Both the position numbers and the translations under genes were made by a program. The notes below the pieces were generated by a model. That model searched no databases. It was not told the origin of the DNA and was given only the letters and a program-made list of their open reading frames with translations. 64,000 nt of DNA from Propionispira arboris (GTDB lineage Bacteria > Bacillota > Negativicutes > Selenomonadales > Selenomonadaceae), in contig NZ_FNZK01000015.1 of NCBI RefSeq assembly GCF_900109225.1, forward strand, positions 62,001-126,000. The letters are read 5' to 3'. This document shows positions 8,076-17,056 of the stretch, one piece after another (the first letter of the stretch is position 1; each line of letters opens with the position of its first letter).

Positions 8076-8978
8076 TTGGATAAGCAAGTTCAAAAGCCGG
8101 ATCATCGGGAATATACCATCAAAATTATTCCGCATCAAGGTGAAACAGTACGTAGCATTCGCTTGCCGATTCGTATGATTAAATATGGTATTGTGTCGAT
8201 TACGGTCGGGATTGTTTTATTTATAGGAGCATTTGGATATTCTACATATAGCTTGCATTTAGCTGGCAGTGAGCAGGCGGAGATTACGGAACTTCGCCAG
8301 GTAAATAGTATTCAGCAGTCCCAGATTTTACAATTAGCTAAAAAAGCGAGTACATTGCAGGATGATATTGATAAGCTCAATCAGATGGAAGCGGAAATTC
8401 GGCGAATTTCTTCTATTAATGATGGAACGGATTCAAATCCAGGGGCTGGCGGCACACATGATGGTCAGGGTGGACCTTTGATTCAGCCTAATATTCAAAA
8501 TCTAAGTGACACATTAGATGCCATTGAAAAAAATATTGCGATTCGGAAGCAAAGCTTGGAAGACCTTAAAGAAAAAATTTCGGTGCAGCAAGAGGTTATA
8601 GCGGTTACGCCTTCAATTTGGCCGGCTACGGGAGATGTAAGTTCTCCTTACGGACTTAGATGGGGTGGAACAGATTTTCATCCTGGCATTGATATTGCAA
8701 ATGATGCAGGTACGCCTATTGTAGCAACTGCAGATGGCATTGTTACAGCTGCTGGATGGAACTCTGGTGGTTACGGAAATATGGTGGATATTGATCATGG
8801 CAATGGACTGATGACTCGTTATGGACATGCACAGCGAGTCGTAGTGACTACTGGACAACAAGTAAAGCGAGGTCAGGTTATTGCCTATATGGGCAGTACT
8901 GGGTTTAGTACCGGGCCCCATGTACATTATGAAGTACGAGTGAATGGTAAACCAGTAAATCCGTCAAGTTATTTATAG
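8076..8978 (+). CDS. Membrane-anchored M23 family peptidoglycan endopeptidase
   Basis: A zinc LytM-type peptidase, expected to cut peptidoglycan cross-bridges outside the cytoplasmic membrane or to activate amidases. Residues about 33-55 form one membrane anchor and 70-125 a coiled coil. After a Gly-rich linker (near 135-145), the M23 domain fills 185-300. Zinc and catalytic motifs are present: HPGIDIAND (H-x3-D), the LMTRYGHA segment, and HVHYEVR (H-x-H), so it should be active. The TTG start at 8076 has GGAGG seven bases upstream. The bactofilin at 9049 follows closely; M23-bactofilin pairs are a recurring cell-shape arrangement. Confidence 0.92.
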   Translation: MDKQVQKPDHREYTIKIIPHQGETVRSIRLPIRMIKYGIVSITVGIVLFIGAFGYSTYSLHLAGSEQAEITELRQVNSIQQSQILQLAKKASTLQDDIDKLNQMEAEIRRISSINDGTDSNPGAGGTHDGQGGPLIQPNIQNLSDTLDAIEKNIAIRKQSLEDLKEKISVQQEVIAVTPSIWPATGDVSSPYGLRWGGTDFHPGIDIANDAGTPIVATADGIVTAAGWNSGGYGNMVDIDHGNGLMTRYGHAQRVVVTTGQQVKRGQVIAYMGSTGFSTGPHVHYEVRVNGKPVNPSSYL

Positions 8979-9048
8979 AAATTATTTTTAAATGAAAGTT
9001 ATGATAGTTTGAACTGTATTTTGTTTAAGCGGACGAGGATGTGGTGAA

Positions 9049-9456
9049 ATGTTTGGCAATACAAAAAAATCAACAGGCATGACTGTAAATAGTGAAATTG
9101 AAACAATAATTGGTAAAAATACGCAGCTTAAAGGTGAAATCAAAGGCAGCGGTAATATTCGTCTTGATGGCAATCTGGAAGGAGATATTGTAATTTCCGG
9201 TGATGTTATTATTGGTGAGCTGGGCAAAGTTAGTGGTAATGTGAAAGCAGACAATATGCTTATTTCTGGTATTGTTACGGGGAACGTGAATATTTCTAAT
9301 AAACTTGAAATTTTTAAATCAGGTCAATTGATTGGTGATGTGAAAGCTGCAATACTAAGCATTGATGAAGGTGCAAAATTTAAAGGACATAGCGATATGG
9401 AAGCAAAGCGCAAAGATGCAGAGGTCGTTAATCTGGCACAATCTAAAAAAGCGTAA
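9049..9456 (+). CDS. Bactofilin (polymer-forming cytoskeletal protein)
   Basis: A 135-residue protein with a beta-helical bactofilin (DUF583) core from about residue 20 to 115. It shows the regular hydrophobic-glycine periodicity of the family (GNIRLDGNLEGDIVISGDVI, then GKVSGNVKADNMLISGIV). Bactofilins polymerise without nucleotide and locate cell-wall enzymes. The short charged N-terminus and Lys-rich C-terminus are typical flexible tails. It follows the M23 peptidase by 70 bases and is probably co-transcribed, which suggests a joint role in local wall remodelling. A terminator follows. Confidence 0.92.
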   Translation: MFGNTKKSTGMTVNSEIETIIGKNTQLKGEIKGSGNIRLDGNLEGDIVISGDVIIGELGKVSGNVKADNMLISGIVTGNVNISNKLEIFKSGQLIGDVKAAILSIDEGAKFKGHSDMEAKRKDAEVVNLAQSKKA

Positions 9457-9487
9457 TACATATTTTTTTGTTTAAGAAATGAGTAAT

Positions 9488-9527
9488 AAACGAGGCGGAT
9501 GAAAAATTATCTACCTCGTTTTTTTTA
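9488..9527 (+). terminator. Terminator after bactofilin
   Basis: AAACGAGG/CCTCGTTT stem with an imperfect inner extension, followed by eight T residues. Confidence 0.88.
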
Positions 9528-9853
9528 TATAAAGTGCAGTAAAATTCATGGTCAATGCTTTCAACTGCAAAAATATACAAAATACATTATAGAGATGCTG
9601 TATCATAAAAAAAAGTTATTGTATTCGTGTATACCGCAAAACAATACAGTACAAAATAAATTCTTTTTAAAGTAAATACATTCATAGAGCTTGTATATCG
9701 CAGGCAAGAGACTATATATTATAAATATATGTAAAGTGATTCCTATGTATATTGACACATAGGATGTATATATATACAGCATAGAAAATACATTTTGTGA
9801 AAAATATGATCATAAGTGAAAAATTTTCAGAAAATTACAACGATATATGCATA
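9528..9853. other. AT-rich non-coding stretch
   Basis: No gene is supported. It holds several short inverted repeats, such as CCTATGT/ACATAGG near 9743-9764, and runs of alternating TA. It may bind regulators of the downstream promoter, but nothing specific is recognised. Confidence 0.4.
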
Positions 9854-9882
9854 TTGACAGTATAAGATTACATTCTTATAAT
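9854..9882 (+). promoter_or_regulatory. Consensus promoter of the glutamate synthase leader
   Basis: TTGACA at 9854-9859, exactly 17 bases, TATAAT at 9877-9882. Transcription should start near 9889, giving a leader of about 300 bases. A GTTACATT/AATGTAAC inverted repeat at 9892-9914 covers the start region. Confidence 0.8.
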
Positions 9883-9956
9883 TATAATTACGTTACATTT
9901 AAATGCAATGTAACGAAACAAATGTACTCATCACACGGAATAGTTCGTTTTTGTAA

Positions 9957-9988
9957 AAAGAAGGCGATATATGTATATCGTCTTCTTT
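9957..9988 (+). promoter_or_regulatory. Long hairpin in the glutamate synthase leader
   Basis: AAAGAAGGCGATATA pairs with TATATCGTCTTCTTT with one G-U pair. No T tract follows, so it looks like a structural part of the leader rather than a terminator. Confidence 0.55.
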
Positions 9989-10034
9989 CATCTAAATAAA
10001 GAGATAGATTTTGATTACCGGCAATGGTGCTGAC

Positions 10035-10088
10035 AAAGATCATGTACCATACACGATATATTTTAGTTGGTATGTGATCTTTTATTGA
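10035..10088 (+). terminator. Putative attenuator before the glutamate synthase operon
   Basis: AAAGATCATGTACCA (10035-10049) pairs with TGGTATGTGATCTTT (10068-10082) over 15 pairs including two G-U, followed by TTTTATT. It lies inside the leader, about 100 bases before the first gene, so it can only act as a conditional terminator or a leaky block. Confidence 0.65.
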
Positions 10089-10188
10089 CTATTTATGAAT
10101 GGAGACATATCATTGTACTTCTTTTAGAAGTTGGATATTTCACTTCAGATAAGCATTTGAATTTTGTATATTTATGGAGGAGAAAAGT

Positions 10189-11295
10189 ATGTGTAGAATT
10201 GGTTCAATCAAGAGTAAAGTACCCGTTCATCCGTCAAAAGCCTTGCATTTAATGCTTCCGCAGCAGGAAGGTCATGATAATTCAGGGTTTGCTATGGTTA
10301 TGCAGGATTTATATGGGATTTTCTCAAATTATAAAGATAAACCATTGTTGTCTTTGGCCTGTACCCAGCGAGGGGCTGAGTTAGTGGAAGATTTTATGGA
10401 TAGTCATAACTTTGTGCAGTTAGCGGAATGGATTCCTGTCCCAAATAAACAGCCTGGACTTGATATTCAAGCTATGCCATATTACATTTTCCGCAATTAT
10501 GATTATCCTGAACATTATAACGAAAAAACGCCGGCTGAACGCGAAACATTACTGTTAGACATTCGGTTAGCACTCCGTAAATTACTAGAAGACCAAGGGG
10601 AAGGTTTTGTGTATTCTTTTTGGCCGGATGTACTGACTCTTAAAGAAATTGGCGATCCACGTGATATTGCTACTTACTTTAGACTATGGGATGACAATGG
10701 CTGCCTTGTAGCGAAAAGTATCGTCGCGCAGTGCCGTCAAAATACAAATTATGACATTGTACGTTATGCAGCGCATCCTTTCTTTTTGCAAGGGTATACA
10801 TTGTGTGCAAATGGTGAAAATACGTTTTATACGAAAAATAAAGAATTTCAGAAATCCTTACATCATGGGTATATCGGCTTTGAATCGGATTCACAGAATT
10901 TTTTATATACACTTCATTATGTATTGCATGAACTCAAATGGCCAATCGAATATTATAAACATGTTATTACGCCTTTGCCTTTTGCTGAGATTGAAGCCCG
11001 TGAAGATAAAGATGTGTTGCAGGCAATTCGTCAATCGTTGGCTCATTTGGAAATTAATGGACCAAATACAATTATTGCTGTCTTGCCAAGCGGTGAAATG
11101 ATTACGTGCTGCGATTCTAAAAAATTGCGTCCGGTAGTTGTAGGCGGAGATGATACGGTTATCGCGATTTCTTCTGAAGTTTGCGGATTGAATGAAATTT
11201 TACCAAATCGTGATATGTCAAAAGACATTTATCCGAATGAACGTGAAGTTGTTGTTATCAACAACGATTTGGAGGTACAAAGATGGAAACAGTAA
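10189..11295 (+). CDS. Glutamate synthase, glutamine amidotransferase subunit
   Basis: The class II glutamine amidotransferase part of a split glutamate synthase: it hydrolyses glutamine and passes ammonia to the synthase subunit. The ATG at 10189 is chosen because it leaves Cys2 (MCRIGS) as the N-terminal nucleophile after Met removal and has GGAGGA six bases upstream; a longer start at 10174 would bury that cysteine. HDNSGFAMVMQDLYGIF (about residues 26-42) matches the GATase II fold. At 368 residues it is a stand-alone domain rather than part of a 1500-residue GltB. It overlaps the next gene by 13 bases. The three-ORF architecture is like archaeal and some anaerobe glutamate synthases. Confidence 0.9.
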   Translation: MCRIGSIKSKVPVHPSKALHLMLPQQEGHDNSGFAMVMQDLYGIFSNYKDKPLLSLACTQRGAELVEDFMDSHNFVQLAEWIPVPNKQPGLDIQAMPYYIFRNYDYPEHYNEKTPAERETLLLDIRLALRKLLEDQGEGFVYSFWPDVLTLKEIGDPRDIATYFRLWDDNGCLVAKSIVAQCRQNTNYDIVRYAAHPFFLQGYTLCANGENTFYTKNKEFQKSLHHGYIGFESDSQNFLYTLHYVLHELKWPIEYYKHVITPLPFAEIEAREDKDVLQAIRQSLAHLEINGPNTIIAVLPSGEMITCCDSKKLRPVVVGGDDTVIAISSEVCGLNEILPNRDMSKDIYPNEREVVVINNDLEVQRWKQ

Positions 11296-12914
11296 GAACA
11301 CAAGACATTGGCATCAATGATCTTAACTGGAAGATTGAATATAATCAGGAACGCTGCACGATGTGTGGCAGCTGCGTAGCATCGTGTACCTTTAATGCAA
11401 TTGAGCCGGCGATGTCACGCCGTTCGATTACTGTGTCAAAAGGAGCACAGCCAGATCCGAAACATAAGCAAATCACGATTCCTGTGATTAAACAAAAGGC
11501 ATCTTTGGCAGATGCCTGTGTAGGTTGTGGAATGTGTGAAAAAGTCTGCCCCAATAATGCAATTCGTCCAGTTCGAAATGAAGATACTCGTAAAACACTC
11601 TTATCTCGCGACAATGGCCCAATAAAACGTGGTGGGCGTACGAATCTTAATGCGCAGAGGACTTTTGACAGCATTGTTGTTGGCCGGATCAGCCAAATGA
11701 CCGATCCATCGCTTGATTCACAGCGTCACACGTTTGATATTCGTGCTCCGTTTGGTCGTGTTTTGTCGCCGCATGAATTACCATTTAATTTAAAAAATGG
11801 TAAACTCAGCCTGGCGAAAAAAACGCCGCCTGTCAATTGGATTTATCCGTTGATTTTTTCGGATATGTCGATTGGAGCACTATCAACAAGAGCTTGGGAG
11901 TCCGTCGCAATGGCGACGGCTTATCTAAATGAAAAATGCGGCTTGCCGGTTCGGATGAGTTCAGGTGAAGGCGGTATGCCGGTGAAACTCATGGAATCGG
12001 AGTCACTTCAATATATGATTTTACAGATTGCCTCAGGGCATTTTGGCTGGAACCGTATTATTCAGGCGATGCCTAAAATGAAAGTTGATCCAGCAGGTGT
12101 GCTCATTAAAATTGGACAGGGTGCAAAACCAGGGGACGGTGGACTTTTGCCAGCGGCAAAAGTTGCAGAACATGTGCAGGCTATTCGTGGTGTACCAAAA
12201 GCAACGTTGTCTTCACCACCGAATCATCAAGGCTTGTATTCAATTGAAGAATCTGTTCAGAAAATGCATTTATCTTTAAATGCAGCTTTTGGCTTTCGTG
12301 TACCCGTTGCTATTAAATGTGCAGCTTCTGCTACGTCGGTATCGGTGTATAATAATCTTTTACGTGATCCCTATAAAATATGCGGTGGATTCTTTTTAGA
12401 TGGCATCCAGGGCGGTACCGGTGCGGCGAATGAAATTTCATTGGATCATACAGGGCATCCGGTCGTTTCAAAACTGCGCGAATGTTATTTAGCGGCTGTA
12501 AAACAAGGGCTACAAGGTCAAATACCACTTTATGCTGGTGGTGGTATCGGTATGACTGGAAATGCTGCAGCTGATGCGTTTAAGATGATTTGTCTGGGGG
12601 CTAATGGTGTTTTTTGTGGTAAATTGCTCATTCAGCTGCTCGGCTGTGTAGGAAATGAACATGGCCGCTGTAATGCTTGCAACACAGGGAAATGTCCAAC
12701 GGGTATTTGTACGCAAGACCCTCGTCTTGTAAAACGTTTGGATGTTGACCGTGGGGCACAAAAAATTGTTGATTATGTATTGGCATTCGATCAGGAATTG
12801 CGTAAATTGATGGCACCGATTGGCAATAGCTCACTACCGGTTGGGCGGAGTGATGCATTGGTATCAACAGATAAATCAATTGCCGATAAACTCGGTATTC
12901 AATATGTATGCTAA
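11283..12914 (+). CDS. Glutamate synthase, FMN-binding synthase subunit with ferredoxin domain
   Basis: Converts 2-oxoglutarate plus ammonia to glutamate on an FMN-containing barrel. Residues about 15-95 hold two 4Fe-4S motifs, CTMCGSCVASC and CVGCGMCEKVC, each ending in a cluster-type cysteine. The central GltB-like barrel (about 145-500) has MSSGEGGMPVKL, AVKQGLQGQIPLYAGGG and GANGVFCGKLL. The 3Fe-4S-type cysteines are in CNACNTGKCPTGIC near 460-475. The 543-residue size fits the archaeal-type subunit. The ATG at 11283 lies within the end of the amidotransferase gene, preceded by GGAGGT. The extra ferredoxin domain suggests electrons arrive via iron-sulfur carriers. Confidence 0.93.
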   Translation: METVRTQDIGINDLNWKIEYNQERCTMCGSCVASCTFNAIEPAMSRRSITVSKGAQPDPKHKQITIPVIKQKASLADACVGCGMCEKVCPNNAIRPVRNEDTRKTLLSRDNGPIKRGGRTNLNAQRTFDSIVVGRISQMTDPSLDSQRHTFDIRAPFGRVLSPHELPFNLKNGKLSLAKKTPPVNWIYPLIFSDMSIGALSTRAWESVAMATAYLNEKCGLPVRMSSGEGGMPVKLMESESLQYMILQIASGHFGWNRIIQAMPKMKVDPAGVLIKIGQGAKPGDGGLLPAAKVAEHVQAIRGVPKATLSSPPNHQGLYSIEESVQKMHLSLNAAFGFRVPVAIKCAASATSVSVYNNLLRDPYKICGGFFLDGIQGGTGAANEISLDHTGHPVVSKLRECYLAAVKQGLQGQIPLYAGGGIGMTGNAAADAFKMICLGANGVFCGKLLIQLLGCVGNEHGRCNACNTGKCPTGICTQDPRLVKRLDVDRGAQKIVDYVLAFDQELRKLMAPIGNSSLPVGRSDALVSTDKSIADKLGIQYVC

Positions 12915-12930
12915 GGAGGAAGCGTGAATC

Positions 12931-15261
12931 ATGTTTAAAATAGATACATTGCAGGGACATGAACGTATGTCTACACAAGACTTGTTATTGGCAATCGGTG
13001 AAGCTGTGGCCAATGGTGAAACCGACTTTGATATAGTAGCTTCCGGGCAGCATGATATTGGTGGGCCATTATGGCATCCGGAAGGTAAAAAATTGAAATT
13101 CCATGTCACAAATGCGGGTCAGCGTGTTGGCTCGATGTGTTTGGATAATACAGAAATTATTGTTGATGAATCGGCTTCGGCTGATGTTGGATGGCTGAAC
13201 GCTGGTGGTAAGATTACAATTAAAGGTGATGCTGGTGATACTGCGGGACATTGTTCGGCTGGCGGTAAAATTTATATTGGCGGCAGGGCGGGGACTCGTT
13301 CAGGCTCTTTGATGAAACATGACCCGCTTTATGATGAACCAGAACTTTGGATCTTAAAAAATGTAGGTAGTTTCTCGTTTGAATTTATGGGCGGTGGTCG
13401 TGCCGTTGTTTGTGGTGTTGACTGTGAAGAGTTTACCTCCGTTTTAGGTGATCGTGCCTGTGTCGGTATGGTAGGGGGGGTTGTATATTTTCGCGGCAAA
13501 GCCAACGGGTATGCTTCAGATATCAAGCTTCTAGATTTGGAAGCGGATGATATTGCTTTTTTAGAGGGCGGTCTGGATTCTTTTTTGACCTCAATTGAGC
13601 GTCCGGAGCTGCATGACATTTTAGCTGATTGGAGTCAATGGCAAAAATTAAGACCACTGTCCTTTGAAGAGCATCAACCAAAACCAAAACCTGATTTTAA
13701 GGATTTTCGTCTGAATGATTGGGTGAAAGGCGGTATTTTCAGTGATGTGGCGATGGATGATTTTGATGTAAAAAGTACCGTTGTAACGGGCCTTTATCGG
13801 CAACGGATTCCGTCTTGGGACAATGCGAAATATGCTGCTCCATGTGAATTTAATTGTCCGGCGGGGATTCCATCACAACGTCGTTATGACTTGATTCGTG
13901 AAGGCAAACTTGAAGAAGCTTATAAACTGGTTTTAGATTATACACCATTTCCTGGATCGGTTTGTGGTTCGGTTTGTCCGAATCTTTGTATGGAAGGCTG
14001 TACACGGGCAACGATTGATGAAGCAGTACAGATAGGTGAACTGGGCTTTAGTTCCGTGTATGCAAAAATTGATCCACCAACAATAAAAACTGGCAAAAAA
14101 ATTGCGGTCATTGGTGGCGGGGTTGCCGGTTTGTCTGCGGCTTGGCAGCTGGCGCGTAAAGGGCATCTTGTGACTGTCTATGATGATGCTGCTAAAATGG
14201 GTGGAAAATTGGAACAGGTTATTCCGCGCGGTCGTTTATCACAAGAGTTATTGCAAACTGAATTGCAGCGCATCGTGGATATGGGAGTTAATTTTGAATC
14301 TTCTTGTACGGTTGATGCAGCTAAATTTAATGAAATAAAAAAACAATATGATGCAGTTGTTGTCGCTACAGGTGGGCATAATCCGAGATTTTTCCCATGG
14401 GAAGGTGCGGATAAACTCGTCAAAGGATTATATTTCTTAAAAGCGGTTAATCGTGGTGAAACACCTAAAATTGGGAAGCATGTTATTGTTATCGGCTGTG
14501 GGAATTCTGGCATGGATACCGCGGTAGGTGCTTATCAGATGGGTGCTGAAACGGTAACTTGTATTGATGTGCAAAAACCGGCAGCGTTTAAAAAAGAAAT
14601 AACGCATGTTGAAGAATTAGGCGGAAGATTGATTTGGCCATTTATGACGGCTAAAATTACGGATGATGGACTTTATGATGGCAATGGCAATTTTATTCCT
14701 GGTGATATGGTCATCGTCTCGATTGGTGAAGCCCCAATTTTAGATTATCTGCCTCAGAATCAAATTAAGAAATTTCGTGATTGGATTGTGGCTAAAAAAG
14801 ATCAATCGGTTATGGATGGCGTGTTTGCAGCTGGGGATGTTATTAAGCCTGGGCGTTTAGTTGATGCAATTGGTGCCGGAATCAATGCAGCAAATTCGGC
14901 AGCGGCTTATGCACTTGGCGAACCGATTATTCCCCTGGTGACAAAAGAGCAAATCCCAGCGCAGCGAATAACCAAGGAGTATTTTGAAAAGTGTCATCAC
15001 TGTGATCTACCAGAGGCATCACAGGATCATGCCCGTTGTATTAGTTGTGGTACTTGTCGTGATTGTCGGATGTGTATTGAATCTTGTCCAGAAAAAGCAA
15101 TTTCACGATCTGAAGCGGAAGATAGTACGTTCGAATATGTTTCTGATCCAGATAAATGTATTGGCTGCGGTATCTGTGCAGGCATTTGCCCATGCGGTAT
15201 TTGGTCATTGAAGCCAAACGATGAACCTATTAAAATGTACAGAACGTACAATAAAAATTAA
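12931..15261 (+). CDS. Glutamate synthase GXGXG domain fused to GltD-type oxidoreductase
   Basis: A 776-residue fusion. Residues about 1-240 form the GXGXG beta-helix that normally ends GltB, with repeated Gly motifs (KGDAGDTAGHCSAGGKIYIG). About 290-690 is a GltD-like FAD/NAD(P) oxidoreductase with iron-sulfur cysteines (CEFNCPAGIPSQRR, CGSVCPNLCMEGC), a first dinucleotide site GGGVAGLSAA and a second GCGNSGMDTA, and GVFAAGDV. About 695-760 carries further 4Fe-4S motifs (CISCGTCRDCRMCIESCP, CIGCGICAGICPCG). It would pass electrons from NAD(P)H through clusters to the FMN subunit. It starts 16 bases after that subunit with AGGAGG upstream, completing the enzyme in three adjacent genes. Confidence 0.92.
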   Translation: MFKIDTLQGHERMSTQDLLLAIGEAVANGETDFDIVASGQHDIGGPLWHPEGKKLKFHVTNAGQRVGSMCLDNTEIIVDESASADVGWLNAGGKITIKGDAGDTAGHCSAGGKIYIGGRAGTRSGSLMKHDPLYDEPELWILKNVGSFSFEFMGGGRAVVCGVDCEEFTSVLGDRACVGMVGGVVYFRGKANGYASDIKLLDLEADDIAFLEGGLDSFLTSIERPELHDILADWSQWQKLRPLSFEEHQPKPKPDFKDFRLNDWVKGGIFSDVAMDDFDVKSTVVTGLYRQRIPSWDNAKYAAPCEFNCPAGIPSQRRYDLIREGKLEEAYKLVLDYTPFPGSVCGSVCPNLCMEGCTRATIDEAVQIGELGFSSVYAKIDPPTIKTGKKIAVIGGGVAGLSAAWQLARKGHLVTVYDDAAKMGGKLEQVIPRGRLSQELLQTELQRIVDMGVNFESSCTVDAAKFNEIKKQYDAVVVATGGHNPRFFPWEGADKLVKGLYFLKAVNRGETPKIGKHVIVIGCGNSGMDTAVGAYQMGAETVTCIDVQKPAAFKKEITHVEELGGRLIWPFMTAKITDDGLYDGNGNFIPGDMVIVSIGEAPILDYLPQNQIKKFRDWIVAKKDQSVMDGVFAAGDVIKPGRLVDAIGAGINAANSAAAYALGEPIIPLVTKEQIPAQRITKEYFEKCHHCDLPEASQDHARCISCGTCRDCRMCIESCPEKAISRSEAEDSTFEYVSDPDKCIGCGICAGICPCGIWSLKPNDEPIKMYRTYNKN

Positions 15262-15290
15262 AGAACCTAAAGTCACAGGGTAATCGTCTG

Positions 15291-15366
15291 AAATGGGGTA
15301 TAGGGGGTTGAGTGGCGGCGTTACGGAAGAAGCAAACACTGCCATATATACCCTATTAATGGCAGA
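15291..15366 (+). ncRNA. Candidate structured RNA with two exclusive folds
   Basis: GGGTATA (15296-15302) can pair with TATACCC (15347-15353) around an inner GGCGG/CTGCC helix. Alternatively CTGCCAT (15339-15345) pairs perfectly with ATGGCAG (15359-15365), which would break the first fold. A terminator follows at 15385. It lies after the glutamate synthase genes and before the bioY promoter, so it is a 3' UTR or a small RNA. No known family was recognised. Confidence 0.4.
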
Positions 15367-15384
15367 TTGAAGATATATATTAAG

Positions 15385-15424
15385 AACAAGATGTCATCAA
15401 AAAAAGATGGCATCTTGTTTTTGC
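15385..15424 (+). terminator. Terminator after the glutamate synthase operon
   Basis: AACAAGATGTCATC pairs with GATGGCATCTTGTT (one G-U) around an A-rich loop, followed by TTTTTG. Confidence 0.88.
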
Positions 15425-15426
15425 CT

Positions 15427-15460
15427 TTAGTTAACTTCTTAAATATTTACGGTTGACAAT
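15427..15460. promoter_or_regulatory. Putative BirA operator 1, over the bioY promoter
   Basis: TTAGTTAAC, 16 bases, GTTGACAAT: an imperfect inverted repeat of the BirA (biotin repressor) type, (T)TGTTAAC-N-GTTAACAA. Its right half covers the -35 box of the bioY promoter, the position expected for repression. Confidence 0.6.
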
Positions 15461-15481
15461 GCGAAAGCTTATTTCTATAAT
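15453..15481 (+). promoter_or_regulatory. Consensus promoter for bioY-bioD-bioA
   Basis: TTGACA at 15453-15458, 17 bases, TATAAT at 15476-15481. It is a perfect sigma-70/sigma-A type promoter about 160 bases before bioY. Confidence 0.85.
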
Positions 15482-15547
15482 AGAGTTTGTTGTGGATTCA
15501 TTTTATTTGTGAAAAAAGGGGTGAAAACAAGCAAAAATTTTTACAAC

Positions 15548-15583
15548 AATGGTTAACTGTATTAAATTAATTGGTTTACCATT
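15548..15583. promoter_or_regulatory. Putative BirA operator 2, in the bioY leader
   Basis: AATGGTTAAC, 16 bases, GTTTACCATT: arms match with a single mismatch, and the 16-base spacer is the same as in operator 1. It lies 67 bases after the -10 box, suitable for a second repressor site. Confidence 0.7.
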
Positions 15584-15641
15584 ATTGTGTTATTGAAAAT
15601 TATGTTTATAAGCATCTCATAAACAAAGGAGGATTTCAATT

Positions 15642-16226
15642 ATGAAAATCGGTACTCGTGACATGATACTTATTTCATTGTTTGCGGCATTAACCGCTAT
15701 TGGGGCTTTTATTAAAATACCGACACCAATGGTTCCATTTACGCTGCAATTTTTATTTTGCACGTTTGCAGGCTTGTTGCTGGGGTCTCGCCACGCCTTG
15801 TATTCACAACTTCTATATATTTTTATTGGGTTAATCGGTATACCGATTTTTGCCAATGGCGGCGGTCTGACTTATTTATTGCAGCCGACGTTTGGTTATC
15901 TGATCGGTTTTGCCGCTTGTGCTTATTTCGTGGGGTTCTTTAGTGAGCATAAGGGCCAAATTAAATTTTGGCCGATATTTGGGATTATTGTTTTAGGACT
16001 CATAGTGGATTATGTATGCGGCGTCGGTTATTTATACCTTGTTGTTAATTTTTATTTGCAAAAAGATATGAGCATATGGTCTGCTCTTATGGTCGGATTT
16101 ATTCCTTACGTTACCTTTGATGTGCTGCAAAGTGCTTTGATTGCTCTGATTGCAGTGAAAATTATTCCGGTTATCCGCCGCGCGGGTTATGGGACAAACC
16201 AAGAATCTTTTCGAGCAGAAGGATAA
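15642..16226 (+). CDS. bioY: Biotin ECF transporter S component BioY
   Basis: The 194-residue substrate-binding membrane subunit for biotin uptake, which joins the shared EcfAA'T energising module. It has about six hydrophobic segments. BioY-family features include KIPTPMVPFTLQFLF near residues 25-40, the AGLLLGSRHALYSQLLYIFIG helix and the later YLVGF-type loop. The ATG at 15642 has AAAGGAGGA upstream. No ecfA/ecfT genes are in the window. The promoter and both BirA-type operators in front make biotin repression very likely. Confidence 0.93.
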   Translation: MKIGTRDMILISLFAALTAIGAFIKIPTPMVPFTLQFLFCTFAGLLLGSRHALYSQLLYIFIGLIGIPIFANGGGLTYLLQPTFGYLIGFAACAYFVGFFSEHKGQIKFWPIFGIIVLGLIVDYVCGVGYLYLVVNFYLQKDMSIWSALMVGFIPYVTFDVLQSALIALIAVKIIPVIRRAGYGTNQESFRAEG

Positions 16227-16264
16227 TGGAAATTGTGATTGCCGGGTACAATATTTAAATTTAA

Positions 16265-17044
<780 letters not shown>

Positions 17045-17056
17045 GGATGGAAAAAG

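Noticed and set aside
10751-11101. A 116-residue frame inside the glutamate synthase amidotransferase gene
   Set aside because: Out-of-frame overlap of a well-supported gene, without SD or recognisable protein features.
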